From contig RFOF01000003.1 in assembly GCA_009926845.1 (NCBI GenBank), forward strand, positions 1 to 52,440: a stretch of 52,440 nt of DNA. Reading direction: 5' to 3'. This document shows positions 36,786 to 45,669 of the stretch, piece by piece (positions within the stretch are counted from its first letter, which is position 1; each line of letters starts with the position of its first letter). The translations under genes and the position numbers were made by a program. The stretch comes from Alphaproteobacteria bacterium. Its GTDB lineage: Bacteria > Pseudomonadota > Alphaproteobacteria > Rickettsiales > SXRF01. The notes below the pieces were generated by a model. The model saw nothing but the letters and a program-made list of their open reading frames with translations. It was not told the DNA's origin and did no database searches.

Positions 36786-37037
36786 TTAGATGATGTATGT
36801 CTTTCTGCCTTTAACTAAACAGCTTAAACACAGCAATTTCTGAACTACTGGCTTTAGTTCGTTGTCCTTGCGCATGACCATTGGATACACAGGTATAAAT
36901 TCAATCGTATCCACACCTTCAAACCGCATACAAACATTACAGGTAACGCGCTCTTCGTCACCAGCTTGTAATTCTGACCTTGGACTTTGACCGCCCTCAA
37001 TCACAGTTAATCTTGAATATTTTTTTTCATTTCCCAT
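36786..37037 (-). CDS. 83-aa putative zinc-ribbon protein (CxxC...CxxC), moron candidate
   Basis: CNVCMRF...LLCLSCLVKGRK; own promoter and terminator. Confidence 0.65.
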   Translation of the reverse strand: MGNEKKYSRLTVIEGGQSPRSELQAGDEERVTCNVCMRFEGVDTIEFIPVYPMVMRKDNELKPVVQKLLCLSCLVKGRKTYII

Positions 37038-37045
37038 AGCCGCAT

Positions 37046-37073
37046 ATTATAGCGGATGGAGAAATTATTGCAA
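37046..37073 (-). promoter_or_regulatory. Promoter TTGCAA-N16-TATAAT on the minus strand
   Basis: -35 at 37068-37073, -10 at 37046-37051; -10 is 8 nt from ATG, so the transcript may be near leaderless. Confidence 0.6.
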
Positions 37074-38120
37074 CTTTGCAAAGGCACTTTTTTCATGTTT
37101 TCGTAATTCGTCGAGTGTGTAAACCTCACCCTTGAAATCCACGAAGCGGTCAAGCGTCAGCTCACCTTCATTAAAGAGTTTTGCCTTGGTTTTTCCTAGC
37201 ACATCTTCGACCACATCTTGCGGCTGCTTTTTAAGCCAATCCTGATAAGTCAGAGTTTCTGGCACTTGACCATCCATCGATGCGCGGGTGCTTTCAGTAA
37301 GCTCCTTCGCATCAATGCCCAGCTCTTGCCATGATTTGAGAATCGGTGTTGAAGATGAGCGACAATTTGGATGGCGTGGCGGCATCGGGCCCGTACTCAA
37401 GTCGAACACCTGACCATCAAGCGAAGCGCATATCACGGTAGTGCGTCGATCAAGCGTTGCTGTAAATCGCCATGCCTTAACGACCGAGTCATTGGCACGA
37501 TAGAGTTCATCACGTGCGCGGGCGGTGATATGCGTGATGGACGTGCGTACCAGCCTTTCCACATCATCGCGCGAACGTTGCAGGATGCCATCCTTATAAT
37601 TCATGGCTTTGCTGCCGCGAATGCGACGAATAATGTCAGGCGTGGTTTCACCTTCTAATATGCCGATACGGATTGCCTGCTCAATCTGTTTGATGCGTAT
37701 GGCGTCCAAGTCTTTTACTTCCTCGGCTATAAAACGACCTTGCATTGGCTTGCTGGATACAAGGGATGAAAGTGTTTCAATCGCGGGACGTATCAGCGTG
37801 ATTTCGACAGGGAGTATTTTTTCAATGAGATTGGCGTTAAAATTCGCCTCATAATTTGCTGTATCAGCTAATTGCGTATCTAGCCGTGATTGCAGAGCTT
37901 TGTAGACTTCGGTATTGAGCTTACGAACTTCCGCTAGTATTGCCCGTAATCTCTGTTGTGAGAAATCTGTCAGATCCGCACGAGAAAGTTTTGTGATAAT
38001 ATCTGCTTCTCCATCAAGGAGAATATTAAGCATCTCTCGAACCACCTGAGTTGAATAACGTTGCAGGTAAATTTGATGCTGCACACCGGCATGAAAAAGG
38101 GCTTCATTGATGTTTTGCAT
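37065..38120 (-). CDS. Phage minor head protein / head morphogenesis protein (Mu gpF-like)
   Basis: RLVRTSITHITARARDELYRANDSVVKAWRFTATLDRRTTVICASLDGQVF...PPRHPNCRSSSTPI. Confidence 0.88.
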   Translation of the reverse strand: MQNINEALFHAGVQHQIYLQRYSTQVVREMLNILLDGEADIITKLSRADLTDFSQQRLRAILAEVRKLNTEVYKALQSRLDTQLADTANYEANFNANLIEKILPVEITLIRPAIETLSSLVSSKPMQGRFIAEEVKDLDAIRIKQIEQAIRIGILEGETTPDIIRRIRGSKAMNYKDGILQRSRDDVERLVRTSITHITARARDELYRANDSVVKAWRFTATLDRRTTVICASLDGQVFDLSTGPMPPRHPNCRSSSTPILKSWQELGIDAKELTESTRASMDGQVPETLTYQDWLKKQPQDVVEDVLGKTKAKLFNEGELTLDRFVDFKGEVYTLDELRKHEKSAFAKLQ

Positions 38121-38122
38121 GA

Positions 38123-39517
38123 TTATGCTGTTGCTGATGAGTTGTTGCTTGGCGGATCAGTTCTGCCTTCGGTTTCAATGCGGTCAATTTCTTCTTCAAT
38201 ATCAAGCTCGTTACGCAAAACATTACGGCGTTTAAGTTCAGTGAGATATGATTCACGAGAAAGTTCACCAGACAGCCGTGATTTTAGAAGCGTGTCTTCG
38301 TCTTTGCCGGAAATCAGAGATAGCCCGAAATCTTCGTTGATATTGACTCCGCCCACCGCTTCAGCTGGCAATTTCGACCAGAGAGCCATGAGCATAAATG
38401 CCTGCTGCATAGCATTCTCTAGGCGGCGCACCATGTCTTGCAGTGCGGAATGGGATTTGGCGGTATCCAATGAGGCAGCGGTTGCTGTACTATCGCCTGA
38501 GCGTTGCATGAGTAACTGCCCACCCATTGCATCCATTTTTTCTTCAAGGTCGCGGATGGATTGCCGGCCACTATCAACGGCTGCACCTGTATGTTCAACA
38601 AAGGTAAGTTTTGACTGCGGGTCTTCCGACATAATCATGCGGTTAGGACCAATTTCGATGTCTTTCTGGTCTTGAGAGAAACCTGCGCCATGCAATAGCG
38701 GGAAACGAATGAAATGCAGGATATGTTCTTGGTCAGATGAGGACTGCCAGTGCAGAACGTTAAGATGTGCCAAATCCAGTAATGGCGGCTTGGCTTCCAT
38801 ATAACCAGTTTTGCCAGTGTAAAAAGTCACGAGAGGAATGCGCCCAAGCGAGATTAAGCCTTGGTCAACAATGACCCATTCTTTCTTTTGCAGCTCATAA
38901 AGCTCAAAACGGTCAGGATAAAGAACTCGGATGCGCTGGACGCATTTTTCGCCCCATTCTCCGTCAGTCTCCGTGCTGTTTTCACGAAAGCGCACCTGTG
39001 TAAGCGTGCGCACACCATTAATCAATTCTGACCGCCAACCGATTAAATCAGCGGCACGAACAGGCACAATATAAGGGCGTGTCTTTAGGCTCTGCTCATC
39101 TGCCAGTGTCTTTTCTCCGTCATTGCGTGGATGATCGACAAGCAGATGAACGAGTCCATCGGTCAAGCCATATTCAAAGATTTCACGGCAAAAAGTGGTG
39201 ACGTTACTGCCGCAAAGGTCGATGTCTTTGCTCCATTCTTTGATTTGTTCAGGGGTGTCTTCGAGCAAATTCACAGGCTTTGAAAATGGCTTCCCAACCA
39301 GCTTTTGCACCGTATCCGCAAAAGCATTGTAGAGAACCGAACGCGACAAACGATTGCGATATGCAGCCACGCTTTCTTTGGGCTCGCGCGGAAGATATTT
39401 TTGCCCAGCTTCACGCATAGCTTCCGTGCCGCCCATAAGCGTAGTGACCAGCTCAAGGTCACTCAGCATATTCAGATATGCTTTTGAAGGCGTATCAATG
39501 GTTGGTTTCTTAGCCAT
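38123..39517 (-). CDS. Portal protein (DUF4055-like)
   Basis: AYLNMLSDLELVTTLMGGTEAMREAG...YRNRLSRSVLYNAFADTVQKLVGKPFSKPV. Confidence 0.82.
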   Translation of the reverse strand: MAKKPTIDTPSKAYLNMLSDLELVTTLMGGTEAMREAGQKYLPREPKESVAAYRNRLSRSVLYNAFADTVQKLVGKPFSKPVNLLEDTPEQIKEWSKDIDLCGSNVTTFCREIFEYGLTDGLVHLLVDHPRNDGEKTLADEQSLKTRPYIVPVRAADLIGWRSELINGVRTLTQVRFRENSTETDGEWGEKCVQRIRVLYPDRFELYELQKKEWVIVDQGLISLGRIPLVTFYTGKTGYMEAKPPLLDLAHLNVLHWQSSSDQEHILHFIRFPLLHGAGFSQDQKDIEIGPNRMIMSEDPQSKLTFVEHTGAAVDSGRQSIRDLEEKMDAMGGQLLMQRSGDSTATAASLDTAKSHSALQDMVRRLENAMQQAFMLMALWSKLPAEAVGGVNINEDFGLSLISGKDEDTLLKSRLSGELSRESYLTELKRRNVLRNELDIEEEIDRIETEGRTDPPSNNSSATA

Positions 39518-39521
39518 GAAA

Positions 39522-40946
39522 TTATAACCTGAATTCGTTGCTGGTTTGTTTTTCGCCGCCGCCCATTATGGCGTAGCGAGTTTCGTCTGCTGCGTGGTCT
39601 TCCGAATCGGTGTCCACGTCATCAGGGTTTTTGCTGTCACGCTGCAAAACTGGCACTGTGCGTATCCAGTCAACACAGTTTTCAAAAACCCATAAGCCCG
39701 CACTTTCTGGAACATCCTTAAAGCTGGCTTCCATCATGCCGCGCATCTTCTGCCAGCCAGCAACACGGTTGTTGTCGGCTTTGGAAAACGTAATCATGCC
39801 GCCGGCTTCGCGTGCGCCTTCACGCAGCTGGTCATAGATGCTAGGTCCACCAGCTTTAATGAAGATGGATGGATCAGCTACGCAGCTGCGCCAGTTATAG
39901 CCCTGACTGCGACTGACGATGCCAGCGCCAACCTGTTTGTTATTCAGGTTTAAGCCAGTGTCAGGCTTGACATACCCTTGCGTGTCTTTTGCAACGGTGT
40001 ACCACTCACCCACTCGAATAAGCGAGCCGCGAGGGAAATGTATATTGAGATTTTCAACAAGGCTTCCGTCGCTTTCCGCCCATAAACCGAGCGAAGATGG
40101 TTTTGCCGAACCCCAATCGAAGGAACGGCGCATCCGCCAGCTTGCAGGAATTTTGAACGGTGTAAGGATTTGCTTTGCTGGACTCCAAACATCATCAAAG
40201 AAGCCGCCTGCAACGATGTCCCAAATTCCGAAACGCCATGCTTTAATCAATGCGGCAGATCCCGCCTGTAAAAGACGGCGTTCATACCCAGGGTCTTTTT
40301 CCATCAAAGCAGGATTGTCTTCGAGCTTTGCAGGAATGAATACGCGTGTTTCACCGCTGACAGGGTCGATAATCCGCGTGTAACCTGATGGCGCCGGAGT
40401 GATGTAGCGTTGTTTTACCCAGTTATGTCCTGCACCGCCGGGGTTGCCTGTCAGTCGCAATTTAACTTTTACGCCATGCGCAGAACGCAACGTAGCACGG
40501 ATGCGGTCAATGGCTGCTGGTGTCGGCCAGTTGGTCACTTCTTCAATACAAATCCAAGTGTAGCTGTGACCTTGATAGTTTTCAGCGTCTTTCTCGTCCC
40601 ATAGATGGCGCAGTTTTAAGGTTGCGCCGTTTGGGAATAACCAGAGCTGGTCACCCTTAAGCCAGATTGCGCCAACTTTAGGGAAAATTTGCTGTGCGCG
40701 GAACTGGACTTCTTCGAGTTGTTTGTAAGTGCGACGGAAGAAAACCCCACGCGCATATTGTCCGTAACGGCTTGCATGGATAGCAAAGTCACCGAGCATT
40801 CCGTCGGTTTTGCCGCCGCCGCGCGCGCCGCCATAAAAGACTTCATAAATCTCACAAGAAACCAAGGCTTCTTGCGGCCCAGGCTGAGGACGCCAGATTG
40901 TTATGTAGTTTTTTACACGCTCTTTGGTTTGAATTTTGCTTCCCAT
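39522..40946 (-). CDS. Terminase large subunit
   Basis: YGGARGGGKTDGMLGDFAIHA Walker A; TWICIEEVTNWPTPAAIDRIRATLRS. Confidence 0.92.
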   Translation of the reverse strand: MGSKIQTKERVKNYITIWRPQPGPQEALVSCEIYEVFYGGARGGGKTDGMLGDFAIHASRYGQYARGVFFRRTYKQLEEVQFRAQQIFPKVGAIWLKGDQLWLFPNGATLKLRHLWDEKDAENYQGHSYTWICIEEVTNWPTPAAIDRIRATLRSAHGVKVKLRLTGNPGGAGHNWVKQRYITPAPSGYTRIIDPVSGETRVFIPAKLEDNPALMEKDPGYERRLLQAGSAALIKAWRFGIWDIVAGGFFDDVWSPAKQILTPFKIPASWRMRRSFDWGSAKPSSLGLWAESDGSLVENLNIHFPRGSLIRVGEWYTVAKDTQGYVKPDTGLNLNNKQVGAGIVSRSQGYNWRSCVADPSIFIKAGGPSIYDQLREGAREAGGMITFSKADNNRVAGWQKMRGMMEASFKDVPESAGLWVFENCVDWIRTVPVLQRDSKNPDDVDTDSEDHAADETRYAIMGGGEKQTSNEFRL

Positions 40947-41305
40947 GCGTCATCATTCTCGATTGCGGCTGGGGCTTCGATTACGAACTTGAGCGATTCG
41001 CCATTTGCACCCGAGAACTCCTGACGCTCGGTGTATCCTCGGTTTTTGCCCTTGGTTTTAAGAAAGAAAATGATGGCGGTCAGATCGCCTTCACCAATTT
41101 TCTCTGCAAGTTTGCCCTCTGCCAAGTCGATGCGTGACGCTTCGCATTCCTCGACTACCCGTTGCAGGCGCTTGTTTGCCTTGACGTAATTGGTAACCGT
41201 GCTTGGCGCGCAACGCAGCTTATTAGCAGCAAGATATTGCAAGCCCGCAGAATCGCGAAGTGCTTGCTCAATCTCAGCCTGTGTGAATTTCCGTTTCTTT
41301 GGCAT
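40913..41305 (-). CDS. Terminase small subunit-like HTH protein
   Basis: KFTQAEIEQALRDSAGLQYLAANKLRCAPSTVTNYVKANKRLQ; overlaps TerL start. Confidence 0.72.
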   Translation of the reverse strand: MPKKRKFTQAEIEQALRDSAGLQYLAANKLRCAPSTVTNYVKANKRLQRVVEECEASRIDLAEGKLAEKIGEGDLTAIIFFLKTKGKNRGYTERQEFSGANGESLKFVIEAPAAIENDDAWEAKFKPKSV

Positions 41306-42191
41306 TGTCGGCAGTTTCCTCGGTTGCCTCTGCCGGAGCTTGTGCCTTCAGTTGCTCAAGACGTTCCATTGCCAGGTCAGCCAGCTCGCGGATGGCAACG
41401 GCATTATTGAAAACGTTTTTGAATTCTTTAACGGCAACGATGGTTTCAAAAAGCCGCGCATAATCATCATACGCAGCCAGCAGATAGGTTTTCTTTTCGT
41501 TGGGTTTGCCCAAGCGTTCCAGATACGCCATGAACGCTTCTTTTTCCTGCGGAAGGAATTGCAGCACGATTTCTTCATACTGCGGTGTGCCGATCGCAAG
41601 GCTGTCGATATTCAGCTTTTCCAGCAGATTGAATGAATCATCCGTTAAGCCAGAATAGGCTTTGTATTCCATCGTCAGCGTTTCATAGAGCTTGCCGAGG
41701 ATGTTTGGGTCATCCTGCCCAGTGATGGCATTATGCGAAAGCTGCAATGCAAGTCTGCGCTCTGGTGTCAGGTAGCACTGCACGACCATGACAGGCATGG
41801 TGACTTCGCCCGCCAGCACCGCGGCTTCGACGCGGTGATTGCCAGAAAGCACCACGAGCTTTTTGGCTTCATGGTCAGGATAGACCAGCACGGCGCTTGT
41901 TGCGCCGCCGTCTTTCTTGATGTTGCCAGAAAGCCTGCGCATCTGGTCGGCGGTCATAAACCGTGCATTGTCCTCTGCGCTCAAGGTGGAAAGCAGCGCA
42001 ACCGGTACTTCCGAAAAGCAGATGGTGATCTGCACGGCACTGTCGTCTGGGCTTGCATCCACTTCTGGCACAGGGAAAGCAATTTGCTCAGGCTCGATGA
42101 ATCGGTATTTGCGGATTTCCGTTGGAATAGAGATAACCGCAACCTCATTAGCATCAGGCTGTTCATTTGCTTTTTTGTTTTTGCTCGACAT
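41274..42191 (-). CDS. ParB-like (ParB N-terminal domain) phage protein
   Basis: Start at ATG 42191; VLVYPDHEAKKLVVLSGNHRVEAAVLAGEVTMPVMVV; overlaps neighbouring genes. Confidence 0.75.
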   Translation of the reverse strand: MSSKNKKANEQPDANEVAVISIPTEIRKYRFIEPEQIAFPVPEVDASPDDSAVQITICFSEVPVALLSTLSAEDNARFMTADQMRRLSGNIKKDGGATSAVLVYPDHEAKKLVVLSGNHRVEAAVLAGEVTMPVMVVQCYLTPERRLALQLSHNAITGQDDPNILGKLYETLTMEYKAYSGLTDDSFNLLEKLNIDSLAIGTPQYEEIVLQFLPQEKEAFMAYLERLGKPNEKKTYLLAAYDDYARLFETIVAVKEFKNVFNNAVAIRELADLAMERLEQLKAQAPAEATEETADNAKETEIHTG

Positions 42192-43515
42192 ATTTTTTCC
42201 CATAGTTAGGCCAGTACCACGCGGAGTACATTTCTTGCGGAGTTTCGTCGCGCATGGCAGAGCCGTAGTTAATGATGTTCCCTTCCGCAGGGTCGTCAGC
42301 TTCACGTCGGTTCAGCATTTCGTAAATGCCCCGATATTTCATAGAAACGGGGTTATGCGTCCGTGCGGTGGTCACCACAAAATCAACTCGGCTGATGAGC
42401 TTTTTGCTGACCAGCGAAAGCAGTGTTTTGGACGTGGCGAGCTTGGCAATGAGTTTGGAAAGTTTTGCATCGCGGCTGATTGTCACATCCGACAGCAGGT
42501 AAATCGTGTTGTGTCCGAAAGTTGGAAATTTCGGCAGGGAATAAATGATGCCGCCGACGAGCATCTTATCAATGAAGATTAGAAAGTTAGCCACGCCGCT
42601 TGTGTGGATGATGGTTTTTTGCAGGTAGATGTCTTTGATGAAATCCATGTGGCGGCTCTCAGCAAGAACAACCTGCACCTCACTTTTGGCAGTCAGCTTG
42701 GCTGGGGTTATGGGGTCATAGGCAAATGGCTCTGGTGCTTTGTAGATATGGCGCACGCTGGATTTATCGGTGCGAGCGTAGCAGTAATGCGGCACTTTGC
42801 GCCCAGTCACATATTCCAGCACTGGCTTGCGATGTTCAAAGAGCTGATCGGATAGGATGCAGTAATTTACGCCGGAAGCGTCAACCTCATCAATAATCTT
42901 GCCCAGCATTTTCGGCTCGTAGAGGTCATAGTCCGGCGCAGGCCAATGGATGTTGTTGTCGATAAATTTGAACTGGCTTTCGTAATCGCCCTTGAAGAAA
43001 GGCGGGAATGCCAAGATGCCCGCGCCTTCTTCGATAGCGTGTTTGACGTGCGTACGCCAATCGCCAGCGAAGTAACCTTGCAACGGCATTTCAGGAATGG
43101 TGCGGTCAAGGCGGTCTTTAGCCTTGTTGAAAAAATACTCAAAGTTTTCGACGTAGTAATCGAAGTGTTTGCGGTTATATTCATTTTTGCGCCCGCTGTA
43201 CCGCGCCATATCACAGGCAACCAGCAATGCCGCTGTTTTTTCAAAGAAGCTGTTTACGTCTGGTCGCTCCTGAATAAATGACAGGTCACCTTCAAACATG
43301 ATGTTGAATTCTTTGTTGCAGGCCAGATAGCCAACTGCCGAAGAATACAGGCTCACGTCATTGCTGATGACTTGCAGATGCGGAAATTTTGTTTTCAGCG
43401 CGCGCTCGATGCGGAAGCTGCCGGAGCAGCACACATAGGCTTTTTGCCATGTGCTGAAATCAATGATGCGGAACACCTGCTCGATGCACTCTGTAGGGAC
43501 GGCTCCGTAGAACAT
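42163..43515 (-). CDS. Putative antirestriction adenine methyltransferase / Mom-like two-domain protein
   Basis: VCCSGSFRIERAL...SNDVSLYSSAVG (SAM-pocket-like), ILAFPPFFKGDYE, then Mom-like C-terminal part FLIFIDKMLVGGIIYSLPK...VSMKYRGIYEMLNR. Confidence 0.65.
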   Translation of the reverse strand: MFYGAVPTECIEQVFRIIDFSTWQKAYVCCSGSFRIERALKTKFPHLQVISNDVSLYSSAVGYLACNKEFNIMFEGDLSFIQERPDVNSFFEKTAALLVACDMARYSGRKNEYNRKHFDYYVENFEYFFNKAKDRLDRTIPEMPLQGYFAGDWRTHVKHAIEEGAGILAFPPFFKGDYESQFKFIDNNIHWPAPDYDLYEPKMLGKIIDEVDASGVNYCILSDQLFEHRKPVLEYVTGRKVPHYCYARTDKSSVRHIYKAPEPFAYDPITPAKLTAKSEVQVVLAESRHMDFIKDIYLQKTIIHTSGVANFLIFIDKMLVGGIIYSLPKFPTFGHNTIYLLSDVTISRDAKLSKLIAKLATSKTLLSLVSKKLISRVDFVVTTARTHNPVSMKYRGIYEMLNRREADDPAEGNIINYGSAMRDETPQEMYSAWYWPNYGKKYVEQKQKSK

Positions 43516-43575
43516 GGCAACCTTGCAACCTTATGTTATCGTTGTAAATTATTTTTGTTTGCAGGTCGAATTTTG

Positions 43576-43603
43576 TGGACGGTCAAGGTTACTAGGATAG
43601 GAT
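43576..43603 (+). promoter_or_regulatory. Early promoter A: TGGACG-N16-TAGGAT
   Basis: Shared spacing and sequence with promoters at 46507 and 49630. Confidence 0.65.
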
Positions 43604-43623
43604 TTTTATTGGCACTATTGCCA

Positions 43624-43636
43624 ACTACCACAACCA
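43624..43636 (+). promoter_or_regulatory. Leader motif copy A (ACTACCACAACCA)
   Basis: Followed by AAACCAAGGAGAACAAAATG. Confidence 0.8.
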
Positions 43637-43653
43637 AAACCAAGGAGAACAAA

Positions 43654-45525
43654 ATGCAAACAATTCAGTTAAGTAACCTTAGTGTTTCCAAGCACTTCAA
43701 CGTCAGGAAAACTGACACGAAGAAGGGTTTGGATGAACTCACTTCCAGCATCGCCGCGCATGGCTTGCTGGAAAATCTCATCGTCATCAAAACGAAAGAG
43801 AAAAATAAATTTGAAGTCGTTGCAGGTGGTCGCCGCTTAACTGCGCTGCACTTATTGCAGAAGCAAGGAAAGCTGCCGAAAACCCATGCAGTAAACTGCC
43901 AAATTGTCGAAGAAGATAAGGCTGAGGAAATCAGCCTTGCCGAAAACGTTGTGCGCTCACATATGCACCCAGCCGATCAGTTTGAAGCATGGGCGAAGTT
44001 GTCGAAAGAAATGTCCATTACCGATATTGCCGCTCGGTTCGGTGTCGCAGAAATCACCGTAGAGCAGCGCTTAAAACTTGGCCGTGTATCGCCTAAACTG
44101 ATGAAAGCCTATCGTGATGAAGAGTTGTCACTGGAAAGTCTGATGGCGTTCACCATTACGGATGACCATGCCAAGCAAGAAGATGTGTTCAAGCAATTCA
44201 AAGACAGCTGGCAAATCAGACAGCCAAACACAATCCGCAGCGCACTCACGGAAACGATGGTGCGCGGTGATGACAAGCTGGCAAAATTTGTTGGGCTCGA
44301 CACCTATAAATTGGCAGGCGGTGCATTCCGCACTGATTTATTTGGTGAGCGCGATTCTTTCTATCTCGAAGATCTGTCACTGCTTCATGAGCTGGCAGAA
44401 GAAAAGCTCAATAAGGTTGCAGCTCCGTTGAAAGAAAAGTGGAAATGGGTTGAAATCTGCCTCGAATTTGGTTGGGAGGATAAACAGCAGTATGGTCGCT
44501 TTCATCCACACCAGATTGGCGAGATTCCAAAGAAGTTGCTGAAACAACAAGAAGTGCTGGAAAGCAAAATGGAAGAAATGGATGCAGCCGAGGATTATGA
44601 CGACGATGCAGCTGACGCACTTCGTAAGGAGCAAGAAGAGCTGGAAGCGAAATTGGCAGAATATTCTGGCTTTACCGAAGAAGAGCGTGCTTCGTCGGGC
44701 TGTGTCATCACCATTCAGCATAATGGCACGGTAGAAATCTTGGAGGGCATGATTCATCCCGATGATAAAAAAGCTGCTGCCAAGTCTGCCAACAGCACCG
44801 AAGGTGCAAACGTCAGCAATACTGCCAAGCATACGATGCCCTATAGCCAGGCACTGGTTGACCGCTTGAAAAACTACCGCCTGCAGGTCGAGCGTCCGTA
44901 TATGGCGCAGAACTTTGAGGTGGCGTTTGATGCAACGGTTTACATGATGTGCCTGCGCAGCCTGAATTCCGCTCATAGCTACTACTACGGCAAGGATTGG
45001 CTGCGGGTGAAGCCAGAAAACTATCACTTCCCTCATCTCATGGTGTCTGAGGATGAAACAGGCACGGCATTGCACAGTGAAGAAGAAAAACTCTTTGCCA
45101 GCTTGCCGCTTGCATGGATGAACATCAAGGACGAAGGCGAGAAATTCAAAGCCTTCTGCGAGTTGTCCTTGGAAGTGAAACAACGGCTATTCGCCGCTTG
45201 TGTTTCCCGCTCGCTCATGCCGCAGCTGTCCATCGAGGATAAGCCTTCGCCAGTTGCCGAAGCGGTGTTCAAACGCTTGGATATTGATGTGGCGAAGCAT
45301 TGGCGGCCGAGCCAAACCAACTTCTTTGACCGCGTGACGAAGAAAGATGTGCTGGAAATTGGCGAACACATCTTTGGTGAAGTATGGGCAAAGGAACAAG
45401 GCAAAAAGCCGAAAGGTGATGTGGTTGCGGTGCTGCATGGCGCATTTGCCAATCCTGACCAGCCGCAGTTTACGCCGGAGCAACAAGCCAAGCTGAAAAC
45501 GTGGCTGCCGAAAGGCATGGCGTAA
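43654..45525 (+). CDS. ParB/RepB/Spo0J-family protein (large, 623 aa)
   Basis: ATG at 43654 after AAGGAGAA; GLLENLIVIKTKEKNKFEVVAGGRRLTALHLL; SLAENVVRSHMHPADQFEAWAKL. Confidence 0.85.
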   Translation: MQTIQLSNLSVSKHFNVRKTDTKKGLDELTSSIAAHGLLENLIVIKTKEKNKFEVVAGGRRLTALHLLQKQGKLPKTHAVNCQIVEEDKAEEISLAENVVRSHMHPADQFEAWAKLSKEMSITDIAARFGVAEITVEQRLKLGRVSPKLMKAYRDEELSLESLMAFTITDDHAKQEDVFKQFKDSWQIRQPNTIRSALTETMVRGDDKLAKFVGLDTYKLAGGAFRTDLFGERDSFYLEDLSLLHELAEEKLNKVAAPLKEKWKWVEICLEFGWEDKQQYGRFHPHQIGEIPKKLLKQQEVLESKMEEMDAAEDYDDDAADALRKEQEELEAKLAEYSGFTEEERASSGCVITIQHNGTVEILEGMIHPDDKKAAAKSANSTEGANVSNTAKHTMPYSQALVDRLKNYRLQVERPYMAQNFEVAFDATVYMMCLRSLNSAHSYYYGKDWLRVKPENYHFPHLMVSEDETGTALHSEEEKLFASLPLAWMNIKDEGEKFKAFCELSLEVKQRLFAACVSRSLMPQLSIEDKPSPVAEAVFKRLDIDVAKHWRPSQTNFFDRVTKKDVLEIGEHIFGEVWAKEQGKKPKGDVVAVLHGAFANPDQPQFTPEQQAKLKTWLPKGMA

Positions 45526-45533
45526 TCATTAAA

Positions 45534-45561
45534 TGACGGAGGGTTTTAACACCCTCCGTCA
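45534..45561 (+). other. Strong stem-loop TGACGGAGGG...CCCTCCGTCA without U-tract
   Basis: 10-bp perfect stem directly after the parB-like stop. Confidence 0.7.
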
Positions 45562-45589
45562 CCGGCGCCAGAGTACCACCCCAAAGCGC

Positions 45590-45605
45590 ACTACCACAAC
45601 CTCCC
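45590..45605 (+). promoter_or_regulatory. Leader motif copy F (ACTACCACAACCTCCC), degenerate context
   Basis: Matches ACTACCACAACC; followed by CCTCC-CATAA-GGAGG. Confidence 0.5.
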
Positions 45606-45669
45606 ATAAGGAGGCCGTGGACGCATTATGACTTGATTTTTTAGAAGCGCAATAACCAGCGGAGTTTTT

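Noticed and set aside
44377-45518. Minus-strand 268-aa and 161-aa ORFs
   Set aside because: Antisense to the 623-aa ParB-like gene, which has clear motifs, SD and promoter.
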